Notes: generated from the letters alone by a model not told the origin. 38,694 nucleotides of DNA from an uncultured Verrucomicrobiales bacterium (GCA_937891465.1 CALAHF010000196.1:1-38694), one strand, 5' to 3'; numbered from the stretch's first letter, positions 10,001 through 18,565 are shown. Translations and numbers: made by a program.

Positions 10001-11024
10001 CAGAAACCACCGCAGTAGCGCCTACATTAATTTCACTTCCCAACACCGTAACCAGACCGCCATCAGTTCCGTCCGCACTCACGGTGCCGGAGTTGATATT
10101 CACGACACCCTGCTGGCCGCCATCGATCATGACTTCGCCGACGGTTCCATCCGCATTCTCCGCTGAGATGTCGCCGGTATTTGTAATGTCACCACCGACA
10201 TCACCCGCAGACAAAATCACCCGTCCATTGGTCCTCTGAGACCCTGTGGCCCGAATCGTTCCCGAATTGTTAATCGCAAGCGCGTAGACGTTCCCGTGAG
10301 CCTTCAGCTCAACCGCAGCGCCCTTAATTGAACCCGTATTGGTAATTCCAGTTCCACCGCCCACTCCGCCAGCCACAACCGAAATTTTCGAATCACCCGA
10401 GCTGTGAACGATGATGTCACCGCCAGCACCCAATGCAACCTGACCGTTCAATGCCCCGATTGAACCATGGTTCTCAACAAAATTACCAAGAATAATCACA
10501 TCACCCTCCGAAGATGAGATCGTTCCAAAGTTAGTCACCCCGGCAGCAGAACTGCCACGGAAGCGGTTATCTCCGCCATTAAGGAAATCGTTATCGTCGA
10601 TGTCCAACGTCGAAAGCGTCAAATTACCCGCAACATCAACCACACCACCGGCTCCAACCAAAATCCCGTTCGTGTTGATCAACATCACTCCGCCGTTCGC
10701 CTTCAGCGTTCCGAAAATCGCGGAAGGATTCCCGCTAACAACCCGGTTCAATACCGAAGAATTTTTTCCAGGCTGAACGAACTGAGTCAGCTCACCTTTC
10801 GCAATCGAGAAATCCTGCCAGTTGATAATCGCCTTATCACTCCCCTGCGTGATCACCAGATTTCCGGTATCAAGCCCTTCAAAACCGATCGCACCGTGTA
10901 CCACAACGCCGCCACTGGGGTTAGCCAGGGCAGTATCCTGCATCAGCATTAGCGCCGGCATCAACAGAGCCATGGTGGCTCGCTGGATCCAGACCGCTTT
11001 TCGAAATCGTTCGGTAATTTTCAT
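4008..11024 (-). CDS. Giant TPS exoprotein (TpsA) with IGHGG repeats, 2338 aa
   Basis: This is a probable secreted or surface beta-helix protein exported by the neighbouring TpsB. I chose ATG 11024 because GGAAAG lies about 8 nt upstream and a normal signal peptide follows (MKITERFRKA...DTALA, cleavage before NPSGG); a TTG at 11099 would add 25 residues ahead of it. The TPS/haemagglutinin N-terminal domain covers about 35-320, with NPSAIFG at 99-105 and NTNGI at 117-121 standing in for the classical NPNL and NPNGI motifs. Gly/Ala/Ser-rich beta-helix repeats follow (about 320-680). A long region (nt about 5020-8280) then has about 16 copies of [AVT]xIGHGG, each generally followed by GDI.V.AG-type strands. 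The C-terminal ~120 residues contain KFDSFDRDDEGLDGLTGEG, an acidic then basic tract, and YVFDPQGNKYSSHRVFGA, all shared with the other large exoprotein. The ligand and function are unknown. Confidence 0.88.
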   Translation of the reverse strand: MKITERFRKAVWIQRATMALLMPALMLMQDTALANPSGGVVVHGAIGFEGLDTGNLVITQGSDKAIINWQDFSIAKGELTQFVQPGKNSSVLNRVVSGNPSAIFGTLKANGGVMLINTNGILVGAGGVVDVAGNLTLSTLDIDDNDFLNGGDNRFRGSSAAGVTNFGTISSSEGDVIILGNFVENHGSIGALNGQVALGAGGDIIVHSSGDSKISVVAGGVGGGTGITNTGSIKGAAVELKAHGNVYALAINNSGTIRATGSQRTNGRVILSAGDVGGDITNTGDISAENADGTVGEVMIDGGQQGVVNINSGTVSADGTDGGLVTVLGSEINVGATAVVSANGQNEGGIVNIGNGNTTAVLVDGLVSANGATGGAVNVNSSDSVVINGNLQATGSTGAGGAVSVTGARVSVARSSTIDAGGFSDGGSILVDSGGLTSVSGSLSANGATGVGGSVIATGADVVARFGSSFSATGDLKGGFVKVGGDLRGDDANDLRESNATTFEIGTKINVDGLNGDGGLAVIWSNGDTIFRGDVTASARGPEGNGGLIEVSGLETLAFRGTVAATSIGGRSGTVLFDPGDVSVGGNGSDIPIQNINTILQAGTSVLIMTEDGDITFEDLLPNSATQDFNNSNWHNAVQWTNSAADFGALAGGNIFVNTHIRTSGAGSINLISGWTGFESDFETGGLFDADYNPNAGDDPGGARFFDDDGALGLFGPERVWDYYVENGQFGSGGSTFIGSASMDNNIEVGSRFGNTNVAAQNLFIIAADTNGESRFTQLGFRDAGQVFAPRADNAGFVMAATRDGDPVVAIAGQFEVDVDSDGVADGVQAINSTGVVAGSVIRYANHFNSARAGGWWWQQLDPGNSADGIANNHDALGLGGLRPEHGAGRDEFNRADINVITTASVNLFGGGRHSGAAQIGHGGDAAGWADNRSLNNGGTETNNGSSFVRRWSINGATNDRVATSISRLAPVYGNINVLAGVNTSEAIIYHQNAATQNLTATVDNAAGAVTIQGNQRMGSSNNPSNDNQNDGQFAPAFIGHGGSGQAGLFVGDIYVEAGGDVKVLAGSNTRGAAAIGHIANGYAFWNPNDNQDQQIRFFANSGDFNDPNLRRGALFNGVGGSTILDSNGADRFVPVHSIMDPRLDTHTSAVVDLVTGDLARPDGSGRELEFSYAGPQAVEALDGHTMKGFHGSITVISKGLNGVTVKGYETADTRDTALIGALPAVENGARNAREDRWAMIGHGGRGFAVWAEENGYVSNRTDRDRELVGWRIQGANETTQTSSMSIGLESGGGFDRSLTFMNITGDIDVQATAGDVNVIAGNNQFNHASIGHNGRQLADMETSGVMAGDINVVAAGHISVIGGGLVDYTGDSNQDMRSPAQIGHGGWRNGFLYRGGDINVVAGAAGPAPVFDTVFGTTITANGITMVGGAYQNNYAKIGHDGTESYGQVGGDFSRTENFTFDNVSTDITISYAGGVLDVEYTGVADTSGLIDTNGDGSQDANPTFAGITDRFIKGGIGVNNTNGGVNTANITVDSGSSITMTHLEPGDSKTDNQVVYDGDGGSSNATDGFVQIGHGGRNVDQVSTTGQTGTFNDKVGDIIVTAVDDLLMENGAYDGKWTRIGHGGADNADRVGGNEAMELSGTIDVTVGGNLMMDGRAGGENDPNDQNVGVSEFADPVQQNAIQIGHGAVLDAYDVVVVEGTVNGIDSTADITIDVGNDMTMYAGNGYRASHTQVGHGFASDAANDRSRLNNVPTGFTGDIIINVGNDLYMEASPNAYIKAPITAVEEFVIGASAVIGHGGTLLDAPSTGNISIFTGNDLTMVGSQRTEVRADDDLSNALGSVLNTVKIGHYSNEIGRVVGQGPVTESDMEGDILIVVTNDLTMTGSSTVSGNGVDEPIVGAINQIGHGGPGVSGDKAGNITLLVGNNFSTTGGQPTNPGQELNNYTMIGNGDWLRDGFSPAGSFQGPGLGLRSGDINIAIGGNGTFGAANRPVLVGHADKAVQAQAISILFGETRVAVARNFPFYGGTGTLETLGGSVFSSGLYGGNGNVEFYIPERDNNLMGMGTRINEATATYVGTEANFADSVATTGAIFDRSRGIYAGREDEIYLTPDLWWDNRAISTVPGSNPFPTSLAEIQGGSITAVSDPGGIPNLVANNAGVLGSSAPDYRDGNGVSGAGLYTIYYDAIRPVSKVPKALPVAPFIPEIESEIVPVVIPINFLQFLFSDKFDSFDRDDEGLDGLTGEGSGLLAALGLFEGDESGEENGFKNAERALDNIFGSRTDGDEEGEEDEEKRRRRERASRPVGNIGLTYYVFDPQGNKYSSHRVFGAGVAGSGN

Positions 11025-11060
11025 GGCTTTTCTTTCCAATTGGAGGGTTGGAGAAAGGAA

Positions 11061-11080
11061 GATTGCTGAAACCAGCAATC
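11061..11080 (-). promoter_or_regulatory. Perfect 8-bp hairpin in the leader of the exoprotein gene
   Basis: GATTGCTG-AAAC-CAGCAATC is a perfect stem with a 4-nt loop, 36 nt upstream of the ATG at 11024. On the minus strand the hairpin is followed by TTCCTTTCTCC, which is pyrimidine-rich but not a clean T tract. It could be a leader structure that affects stability or attenuation. No promoter was confidently placed. Confidence 0.4.
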
Positions 11081-11195
11081 GAACCTTCTTTTTTCGCAAT
11101 TATTCGTAGCGTTGTAAACCCAAAAGTAAGGATTTTCTAAACAGCGATATTCACTAAGGGTTGTCGTAAATTGAGGGGGCGTGACGTTTTTTCCC

Positions 11196-11233
11196 AAATA
11201 AAAAACCTCGGTTCTCTGTTCAAAACCGGGGTT
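11196..11233 (-). terminator. Intrinsic terminator after the 2402-aa exoprotein gene
   Basis: On the minus strand, AACCCCGGTT (11224-11233) pairs with AACCGAGGTT (11204-11213), a 10-bp stem with one G-U pair and a 10-nt loop. It is followed by TTTTATTTGGG. It lies about 120 nt past the stop at 11357, and the dispersed repeat 11249-11345 lies in between. Confidence 0.75.
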
Positions 11234-11248
11234 CTAAAAATTTCGTTT

Positions 11249-11345
11249 TAACAGGGTTCGCTCGTCAATTCAATAGGGTTGATTCGTAAATAAGAAATGA
11301 TCCAACAGGGTTCGTTCGATGATCGCACCCTGTTGGATCGAAATA
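11249..11345 (-). repeat. Dispersed repeat, locus B (3'-end array with 13-bp perfect inverted repeat)
   Basis: GATCCAACAGGGT (11299-11311) and ACCCTGTTGGATC (11327-11339) form a perfect 13-bp inverted repeat around a 15-nt spacer containing TCGTTCGA. Two further degenerate cores follow at about 11250-11260 (AACAGGGTTCG) and 11269-11280 (TTCAATAGGGTT). The array starts 11 nt past the stop codon of the exoprotein gene ending at 11357 and ends before its terminator, so it is transcribed in the 3' untranslated region. Confidence 0.75.
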
Positions 11346-11356
11346 GTTTAAAAGAA

Positions 11357-14300
11357 TTACCGGGCGCGCTGGATTCCACCACGGCTGGCACCGAAGACTT
11401 TGAAGCTTGAGTATTTGTTGGTGTCGGGATCGAACACGTAGAAGACCACATCAGATCCGCCGATCGGAAGTCCGAGGCGGGCTTCGCGACGCTCCTGCTC
11501 TTCCTCTTCTTCGCCTTCTGTATAATCCGCTTCTCCGTTACCGAGAGACTCGTCGAGAAGCTCTTCAAGGAAGAACGGTCCGTCACCTTCAGTCTCCTCT
11601 TCGTTCGCTTCGAACAGTCCGATCGCAGAGAACAATCCGCCACCTTCACCGGTGAGGCCATCAAGACCTTCATCATCACGATCAAAGGAGTCAAACTTGT
11701 CGAGAAAGAGGAACGGGAAGAAGTTGAAGAGCGTTGGGACCAACACCACTTCAGGAATTACCACTTCGACCGGGACACCCACTGCACGAGGAGGGGTCAC
11801 TGGAACTACCGTTGAATCGAAAAAGTAGATGTTATACAAACCAAATCCGTGGAAAGGATAAACTCCTTCTGCCGGAGTCGCGTAGTCACCGGTCGGCTCA
11901 CCGAAAGCTCCCACTCCCAGAGTATGCTCGGTTGCGATGTGCTCATCGGCACCACCACGAGTTCCCGGAGTTGGTGCCCGGGTGTAGCCCGCGTTATTCA
12001 ACCACGCGCCTTCCGCGATCCGATCCTGGGCCGGAGTCGGCATGTAGAAACGCAATTCAGTGAGGAATCCGCCGTCAGCACTGGAAACCACCGTTTGATT
12101 GGAGAGAGTGATCGTCCCGGATCCACCGGTTGGATTATTGCGGCTCGCCGCAATGTAGGTGTTGCCTGGAGTAGCGATCGCCGGATTGGTACTTCGCTTG
12201 GTATCCACGTGACCAATTTGGGCACCGTAGACATTTTCAGCTCCGTCGGCATCCACCCCGTTCAACGTGGTGATGTCTTCCCCAACACTGATAGTGATGT
12301 CTCCTTCAAGGCCACCGGAACCGTTATTGGCGTTGCCCTGGTTAATCGATGAACCATGACCAATCTTGGCATCGGCATCACGAACAACCACACCATTTGT
12401 GCTGGCAACTGAGCCGTGCTGCATCAACAGATTATTTCCTACCTCAATATCGATTAAGCCAGAGACTGCTCCGATCGCTTGGTTACCACCATGACCAATC
12501 TGAGCAAAAGAACGAAGACCTGACCGTCCCCCGGTGATCGTAAGATCAACCCCGGCGGAAACTCGGATATCACCCGTTGAATCGCCGTCCGAATAGGGAC
12601 CTCCGTGACCAATCTTCACAGACAGGTTACGCATGTTATCGTTGTCGATATTCAATGCATCGGTTCCTCCACCCGTAAGACTAACCGAACCTGCCGCCGC
12701 AACGACCGTGATGTCACCACTGTAACCACCGTTGCCCGCAGAGTTATTCTGATTTCCACCCTGCGCATCGGTATCAAATCCTCCATTGCCAATTTGAACA
12801 AAGGATTCGCGGGCGGTTTGGAGATTCCCGTCATTCGCCGGACCGGAAAATCCGTCATTCACGCCGTCATCAAGAACTGGCTTGGCACCAATCAGATCAA
12901 TATCGCCTGTCTCAGCAACGACTGAAATGTTTCCGGAAAGGGTTTCGCTGCGTCCCCATGTTCCACCACTTCCGATGATGCCATAGGCTCCACGATGACT
13001 GTTACCGGCTTCAATTTCAACACCCGTTCCGGTGGTGATGTCGATATCAGCATGGTGACTTCCACCATTGGAAAGTCCGCCTGAACCGATTTGAGCGTAT
13101 GAGCCACGAACGATGTCGTTATCAGTCGTAACCGTGACAATATTTGTAGCGGTATCGATCGACGCAACATCACCCGTGGTATCTCCATTCTGGAGTCCGC
13201 CACCTTTCATAGTGAGCTTGCCATCAATATCGATGCCAATGGTAGTGGTCGCGCCGGTGTCCCCATCACGCTGACCATCGTTATTAACCCGATCTGAATC
13301 ATAACCACCGTTTCCGATTTGCGCGAATGCCTGACGGCCTTCACCGGCAATGAGATCCAGATCGCCGCCGCCCGTAATGGTAATCGTTCCTGAATGATCT
13401 CCCCGGGCGGTATCGCCACCTAAGCCGATCATTGCGTAGTTCCGGGTTCCCTGAGACGGATCATCCTGACTGTCATCACCACCGATAAAGACGGTTACAG
13501 ACGGCCCTACAAAATAACTACCGGTTCCATCACCGTTGCTTACACCGCCCGGATTAGGAGTGACGTCATTGAAACTGGTTACGGTGATCTCCAGCGCCTG
13601 CCCCGTGGACACCGCTTGTTTGATGTCACTCGCTTCGACGCGGATATTTCCGCCGGCATCGATCGTGATATCGCCACGATGCCCGCGAGTGTCAACAATG
13701 CGCTCCGATTGCCCTCCGCCGTTGGCGAGTCCACCGGAACCCCGGTAATCCGTCGCGCGACCACCGTTTCCGATCTGAGCGTAAGAGTCTTCCGAGGACA
13801 ATACAGGATCAGGCAGGTTCCAAACTTCACCATCACTTCGAGTCACTGTCTCCAACCTTCCGTTGAACTGGCTAAACCCTGCTCCCGGAGTCACTGAATT
13901 CAGCGCCTCGTCGAGATAAGTATTCTGGACATCTGCAATAATTGGATTGCCCGCGCCGTTGTCTTCAATAATCCGAATCGGCATGACTTTATCAATCGTC
14001 GTCGCTTTTGGAGCAGCCAGAACGGTCAGATCACCCCCGAGAGTGATCGTGATATCGGACGTCTGGGCCGTTCCGATTCCATCCCCGTTTTTACCGGAGT
14101 TATTCCAGTTCTGCGTGGCGTTGGTATTGACGTGCTCAGAGTCGTGCCCGCCATGTCCGATCTGGGCAAAGTTCCGGTATCCGGTGCGACCATTGTCAGC
14201 CGTGTTGTTCAAAAACGGGTCCTGAGTAATATCTTCGTTGGTTCCGTCAATCGTCACCGCATCCCAACCACCGCGGGATTCCAGGTATAGATTGCCGGTT

Positions 14301-17300
14301 GCCGTGATATCAATCGTCCCGGAATGGTCTCCTTTTGTATACCGACCGCCGTGTCCGATCATGGTGAAGTTGTCACCGCCGTTCATTTCCATAAACGTTT
14401 GACCGGTCAACAAATAATCCTGACCTGCGATAAAGCTGATGTCGCCTCCGGAACTCACCGTAATATTGCCATTGTGACCTTCATCAATCGCAGTCACGGC
14501 ACCGTCGGTTCCAATGACGCCATCACCAACCTGTGCGGCATTGTAAACAATCGCCGGATTATAAATTGCATCAGCGGGCTGATAATAACCACCGTGACCG
14601 ATCATGGCGTGAGCCTGAACGTCGGTGAATCCAGCACGGAACCGAATATCGCCACCCGCAACTACATTGATATCACCCGAGTGAGTTCCGTTGGCGTGCT
14701 CGTTCCGCTGACGGCCACCTCTCCAGGTTGAACCATCTTCGCCACGTCCACCGTGACCAATCATCGCGTAAGCTTCACTGCGACCACCGTCGAATTGAAT
14801 ATCTCCCCCGGCATTCACATCTATATCACCCGTGGCGCCGCCCTGATAACGGGTACCACCATGTCCGATTTGGACGTGAGCTCGATGCCCGCGGTTCGTG
14901 ATGTCACGTCCCCGCTCATTTACCTGAAAGGCTTCGCGGGTAAATGTGACGTTTCCTCCGGCATTCACCGTAATATTCCCCCGGTGATCACCGTGAGTGG
15001 AACGGCCACCATGACCAAGCATCGCATAGGCATCGGCTCCGTTTGAGGCGACGAACTCGACACTGCCTACAGCTGTGACTGAAATATCGCCACTATGTCC
15101 GTAGGACTGCCCCGTCTCCGGATTGATCGCAATCCCATCTCCCACAAAACTGGAGTTGGTTACCGAGTTCGGACCAGCAACCAGAACTCCACCACCATCG
15201 GGATCTCCGGTATTTAAAGTTACGGTCCGGCGAGGACGAGCATCCAAATGAAACCCGGTTCCATCGGAAGCTGCCAGAGGAGTGTTTCCGCTGGTATCGT
15301 AAGCACCGCGTCCGCGAACATTAGCGAGAACAGCCTTCCCTGCAGCATCACCATAAGCACCGACCTCTCCCAGTGAATCAACAAAGATGAAATCAGAATC
15401 AAAACCGCCATGTCCAATCTGCGCGTGAGATTGATCGCGGTTATTCCGCCAACGCCAGTCGTTGGAGTTTGCAGGACCTCCTGAAGCTGAATTCGGCGCG
15501 GCCCGAGCCCGAACATCACCAACCGTAGCCTCGACCGTAATATTTCCAGAGTGCTCACCGCGAACCCGCGTTCCGCCATTGCCAATCATGACAGGCACGT
15601 CGTTCAAAAGCCCGCCCTCCAGCTCAATGCTCCCGGCGATCACGGTGATGTCACCGCTCATGTTTCCGAAGATATGAGTATTCCTGAAGTTGTTATCACC
15701 AAGACCGGAATCAGAAACGGTATTCGCACGATCCGCATCCGGATCGTCGTTGGCGTATCCACCATGACCGATCTGAGCATGCGACTCAGCACGCCCCGCC
15801 TGAAGATAAACCACCAGGCCGCCCATCACCACGATATCACCGCTGTTGTTTCCGTTGCCGACAGAAACGTTTCCGCTGTCTGAACCATAGTCAGTCAAAT
15901 CAAGAGAATCGTTGGTAACGGCACCCCGGTTATCGATATCATTATCCTGCTCGCGCATCCCACCATGACCGATCATCACATAAGCGCGGTCATTGGACTT
16001 TACGCCATCAGAGCTATTCTCGTTGGCATTCTGACGCAACAGCACTCCCGTGATTGCATGCACATTAATATCCCCCGTCACCCCGTTATGAAAATCAAGA
16101 TCCAATCCGGTCCTAATGGTTCCGCCGGCAATCCGAGCCCTGCCCCGCACGTCATTCTCACGACGATAGCCAAGCTGGGTAAACTCGCCTTGACCGTTAC
16201 CTGAGGTCACCCGGACCTGATCACCAAACGCATTGGTTTCACCACGGGCACTGCCAACCTCAACCGGTTCAAGCGCTGCGTCATTAAGTAGGACTGACCC
16301 CCCGTTTTGACCCCATGCACCGTAAGTGCCGGCAAGAACGTCCGCAGCAGTAATTACTGGATTGGTCGAACTCGGAATCCCGGTCGCGGCCGTTGGGTCA
16401 AACGCGAAATTCGCTGCCCCTGTTCCATCCCAACCCGCAACCAGAGTAATGTTTCCTGTGGTCGTCCCATTGGCAGCAACCGTCGTATTTTCACTCGTTC
16501 CATGGTTCTTAATATCCCCATTTACGCTGATGTTGCCATGGGCAAAGAATGCCAGAGAATTGGGGCTGTCATACTGAATATCAGATCCCGCATCAATGAC
16601 GATGTTACCAACATCACTTCCAGCAGATGAGGTGTGAATCACCACATTGTTCGTCAAGATGGCTTCAACCAAAGCCGAGTCTGAAATCGTTACTCCCGCT
16701 CCAGGCCCGATCGAAACATCCGTAGGATCAAGCAAAAGGGTTCCGTTCGCACCCGACACTGCGGATGCATTGACCCGACCGCGATACTGAAGCTGGTCTT
16801 TTCCGGAAACTTCCATGAAGCCACCGTTTCCAATCGCACCCAACGCACGGGCACTGATACTTCCAGAGAAGGTGGTATCACCATCTGACCAAACAATAAC
16901 GCGTCCAGCATTGCCACCTTCGGAATCAGCCACAAACTCCGCACCAGCCTCAATAACGGTAGACTTGGAATTCAACATATCGGATTCATTCCCCTGAAGT
17001 CCGCCACCTGCGCGAATTTGTCCCGCACTGGTAAATCCGGACACATCGGCGCTCGCATTTGCAGTCACCGCGACCGCCTCGCGAGAGACCACATCAAAAT
17101 TACCACCCTTACCGAGCAGGCTGTTCACTGCGGCAGTTCCTCCAAAAGTTGCATCCCCCACAAGCGAGCCAACCGTTACTGAACCGGCATCACCGGAAAC
17201 AGACGACGCATCCAACGTTCCGTTTGCCGTTACGCTTTGCAATCCATTCAAATTAATCACGCCGCCGGATCCGGATCCGCCCGCCGCATTGATCGTCGAG

Positions 17301-18565
17301 GTGCCGAACTGATTAACGGTTCCACCAATAACACTGACGGTGCCGCCATTAACGGATCCGTTTGCAAGGAGATCGCCACGAAGATTGATCACTCCATCAG
17401 CACGTCCATTCACATTGATCGTTCCACCGTCACCCGATGAACCCACCGTGCTAACGGTTGAGCCCGCACCGATGTTGACGGATCGCGTATTGCTCTCATT
17501 TCCAATGGTAATCACACCACCAGTTTCGCCGTCAGCACTGATCACTGCACCGCCATCGATGTTAAAATAAGCACCCTGAACATCAATCACTCCACCAGCG
17601 CGATTTCCGTCTCCGCTGGCATCCACTTCGCCACCTTCGAGATTCACCGTGCCGGTGCGTCCTGCATTGATATTGATTGTTCCACCGGAACCGTCCGCGT
17701 TTCGTGCCCGAAGCGTTCCTGTATTGGTGATCACTCCGCCGGTACCCGCATCCAACGTCAAAATTCCACCCGTGTAGTTCGCGCCGTTCGCTCGAATCAT
17801 TCCGCTGTTATTAATAGCGAGCGCATACACATTGCCGTGAGCCTTCAGTTCAACGGCCGCACCTTCGATGGTGCCTTCGTTGTTAGTTCCCACCTCACCA
17901 CCCCGGCCAGCTGCTTTAATCGAAATCTTAGCATCGCCCGACTGGTGAACAATGATGTCGCCACCTGCTCCCATCGCAACGGTTCCATCAACCGAACCAA
18001 TCACCCCGCGGTTATCAATGAAATTACCGAGCAAAACAACATCCCCACCTGCGCTGATGGTTCCGTAGTTCGTCACCCCTGCCGAACTGTTTCCACGGAA
18101 ACGATTATCACCACCATTCAAAAAATCATTGTCATCAATGTCGAGCGTTGAAAGCGTCAACGCCCCCGCAACGTCAACGACACCACCAGCTCCTACAAGA
18201 ATGCCGTTGGTATTGACAACCATCACTCCGCCATTGGCTTTCAGTGTTCCGAAAATCGCAGAAGGATTTCCGCTGACCACCCGGTTCAAAACCGATGAAT
18301 TTTTACCCGGCTGGATGAACTGAGTGAGTTCGCCTTTTCCAATTGAGAAATCCTGCCAATTAATGATCGCTTTATCAGTGCCCTGCGTGATCCGCAGATT
18401 TGCTGTATCAAGCCCTTCAAAAGTGACGCCACCGTGGACGACTGCACCTCCAGATGGATTCGCTTGTGTGATGCCCGGCATCATCGCAAACGCAGGAATG
18501 AGAAGGCTCAGCACGAATTGCTGGAACCTTTTTCGTGATCTGATTTTATTGATCATTGTATTCAT
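11357..18565 (-). CDS. Giant TPS exoprotein (TpsA) with IGHGG repeats, 2402 aa
   Basis: This is a paralogue of the 2338-aa exoprotein encoded next downstream and shares its whole design. It begins with a signal peptide (MNTMINKIRSRKRFQQ...GITQA, cleavage before NPSGG), then a TPS secretion domain with NPSAIFG and NTNGI, then Gly-rich beta-helix repeats. A long block (nt about 12200-15990) carries about 20 copies of IGHGG or close variants (IGNGG, IGSGG, LGHGG). These are typically followed 6-12 residues later by (S)GDI.V.AGGD strands, for example RGDHSGTI and RGEHSGNI. The C-terminus again has KFDSFDRDDEGLDGLTGEG, an acidic tract (EGEEEEEQERR) and YVFDPDTNKYSSFKVFGA. A second in-frame ATG at 18556 is an alternative start; neither has a clear Shine-Dalgarno. 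It is probably exported by the TpsB at 1309-3831. An adhesin or biofilm role is only a family-level guess. Confidence 0.88.
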   Translation of the reverse strand: MNTMINKIRSRKRFQQFVLSLLIPAFAMMPGITQANPSGGAVVHGGVTFEGLDTANLRITQGTDKAIINWQDFSIGKGELTQFIQPGKNSSVLNRVVSGNPSAIFGTLKANGGVMVVNTNGILVGAGGVVDVAGALTLSTLDIDDNDFLNGGDNRFRGNSSAGVTNYGTISAGGDVVLLGNFIDNRGVIGSVDGTVAMGAGGDIIVHQSGDAKISIKAAGRGGEVGTNNEGTIEGAAVELKAHGNVYALAINNSGMIRANGANYTGGILTLDAGTGGVITNTGTLRARNADGSGGTININAGRTGTVNLEGGEVDASGDGNRAGGVIDVQGAYFNIDGGAVISADGETGGVITIGNESNTRSVNIGAGSTVSTVGSSGDGGTINVNGRADGVINLRGDLLANGSVNGGTVSVIGGTVNQFGTSTINAAGGSGSGGVINLNGLQSVTANGTLDASSVSGDAGSVTVGSLVGDATFGGTAAVNSLLGKGGNFDVVSREAVAVTANASADVSGFTSAGQIRAGGGLQGNESDMLNSKSTVIEAGAEFVADSEGGNAGRVIVWSDGDTTFSGSISARALGAIGNGGFMEVSGKDQLQYRGRVNASAVSGANGTLLLDPTDVSIGPGAGVTISDSALVEAILTNNVVIHTSSAGSDVGNIVIDAGSDIQYDSPNSLAFFAHGNISVNGDIKNHGTSENTTVAANGTTTGNITLVAGWDGTGAANFAFDPTAATGIPSSTNPVITAADVLAGTYGAWGQNGGSVLLNDAALEPVEVGSARGETNAFGDQVRVTSGNGQGEFTQLGYRRENDVRGRARIAGGTIRTGLDLDFHNGVTGDINVHAITGVLLRQNANENSSDGVKSNDRAYVMIGHGGMREQDNDIDNRGAVTNDSLDLTDYGSDSGNVSVGNGNNSGDIVVMGGLVVYLQAGRAESHAQIGHGGYANDDPDADRANTVSDSGLGDNNFRNTHIFGNMSGDITVIAGSIELEGGLLNDVPVMIGNGGTRVRGEHSGNITVEATVGDVRARAAPNSASGGPANSNDWRWRNNRDQSHAQIGHGGFDSDFIFVDSLGEVGAYGDAAGKAVLANVRGRGAYDTSGNTPLAASDGTGFHLDARPRRTVTLNTGDPDGGGVLVAGPNSVTNSSFVGDGIAINPETGQSYGHSGDISVTAVGSVEFVASNGADAYAMLGHGGRSTHGDHRGNITVNAGGNVTFTREAFQVNERGRDITNRGHRAHVQIGHGGTRYQGGATGDIDVNAGGDIQFDGGRSEAYAMIGHGGRGEDGSTWRGGRQRNEHANGTHSGDINVVAGGDIRFRAGFTDVQAHAMIGHGGYYQPADAIYNPAIVYNAAQVGDGVIGTDGAVTAIDEGHNGNITVSSGGDISFIAGQDYLLTGQTFMEMNGGDNFTMIGHGGRYTKGDHSGTIDITATGNLYLESRGGWDAVTIDGTNEDITQDPFLNNTADNGRTGYRNFAQIGHGGHDSEHVNTNATQNWNNSGKNGDGIGTAQTSDITITLGGDLTVLAAPKATTIDKVMPIRIIEDNGAGNPIIADVQNTYLDEALNSVTPGAGFSQFNGRLETVTRSDGEVWNLPDPVLSSEDSYAQIGNGGRATDYRGSGGLANGGGQSERIVDTRGHRGDITIDAGGNIRVEASDIKQAVSTGQALEITVTSFNDVTPNPGGVSNGDGTGSYFVGPSVTVFIGGDDSQDDPSQGTRNYAMIGLGGDTARGDHSGTITITGGGDLDLIAGEGRQAFAQIGNGGYDSDRVNNDGQRDGDTGATTTIGIDIDGKLTMKGGGLQNGDTTGDVASIDTATNIVTVTTDNDIVRGSYAQIGSGGLSNGGSHHADIDITTGTGVEIEAGNSHRGAYGIIGSGGTWGRSETLSGNISVVAETGDIDLIGAKPVLDDGVNDGFSGPANDGNLQTARESFVQIGNGGFDTDAQGGNQNNSAGNGGYSGDITVVAAAGSVSLTGGGTDALNIDNDNMRNLSVKIGHGGPYSDGDSTGDIRVSAGVDLTITGGRSGLRSFAQIGHGGNQAIGAVSGLIDIEVGNNLLMQHGSVASTNGVVVRDADAKIGHGSSINQGNANNGSGGLEGDITISVGEDITTLNGVDADGAENVYGAQIGHVDTKRSTNPAIATPGNTYIAASRNNPTGGSGTITLSNQTVVSSADGGFLTELRFYMPTPAQDRIAEGAWLNNAGYTRAPTPGTRGGADEHIATEHTLGVGAFGEPTGDYATPAEGVYPFHGFGLYNIYFFDSTVVPVTPPRAVGVPVEVVIPEVVLVPTLFNFFPFLFLDKFDSFDRDDEGLDGLTGEGGGLFSAIGLFEANEEETEGDGPFFLEELLDESLGNGEADYTEGEEEEEQERREARLGLPIGGSDVVFYVFDPDTNKYSSFKVFGASRGGIQRAR

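Noticed and set aside
11025-11099. 25-residue extension of the 2338-aa exoprotein from TTG 11099
   Set aside because: It would place KKKVRLL... ahead of a complete signal peptide and includes the leader hairpin; ATG 11024 has a GGAAAG Shine-Dalgarno-like site.
12200-15990. Regularly recurring CCACCATGACCGAT-like DNA words that might suggest a CRISPR or satellite array
   Set aside because: The words are the reverse complement of codons for IGHGG motifs. Spacing and intervening sequence are irregular and the frame is open throughout.
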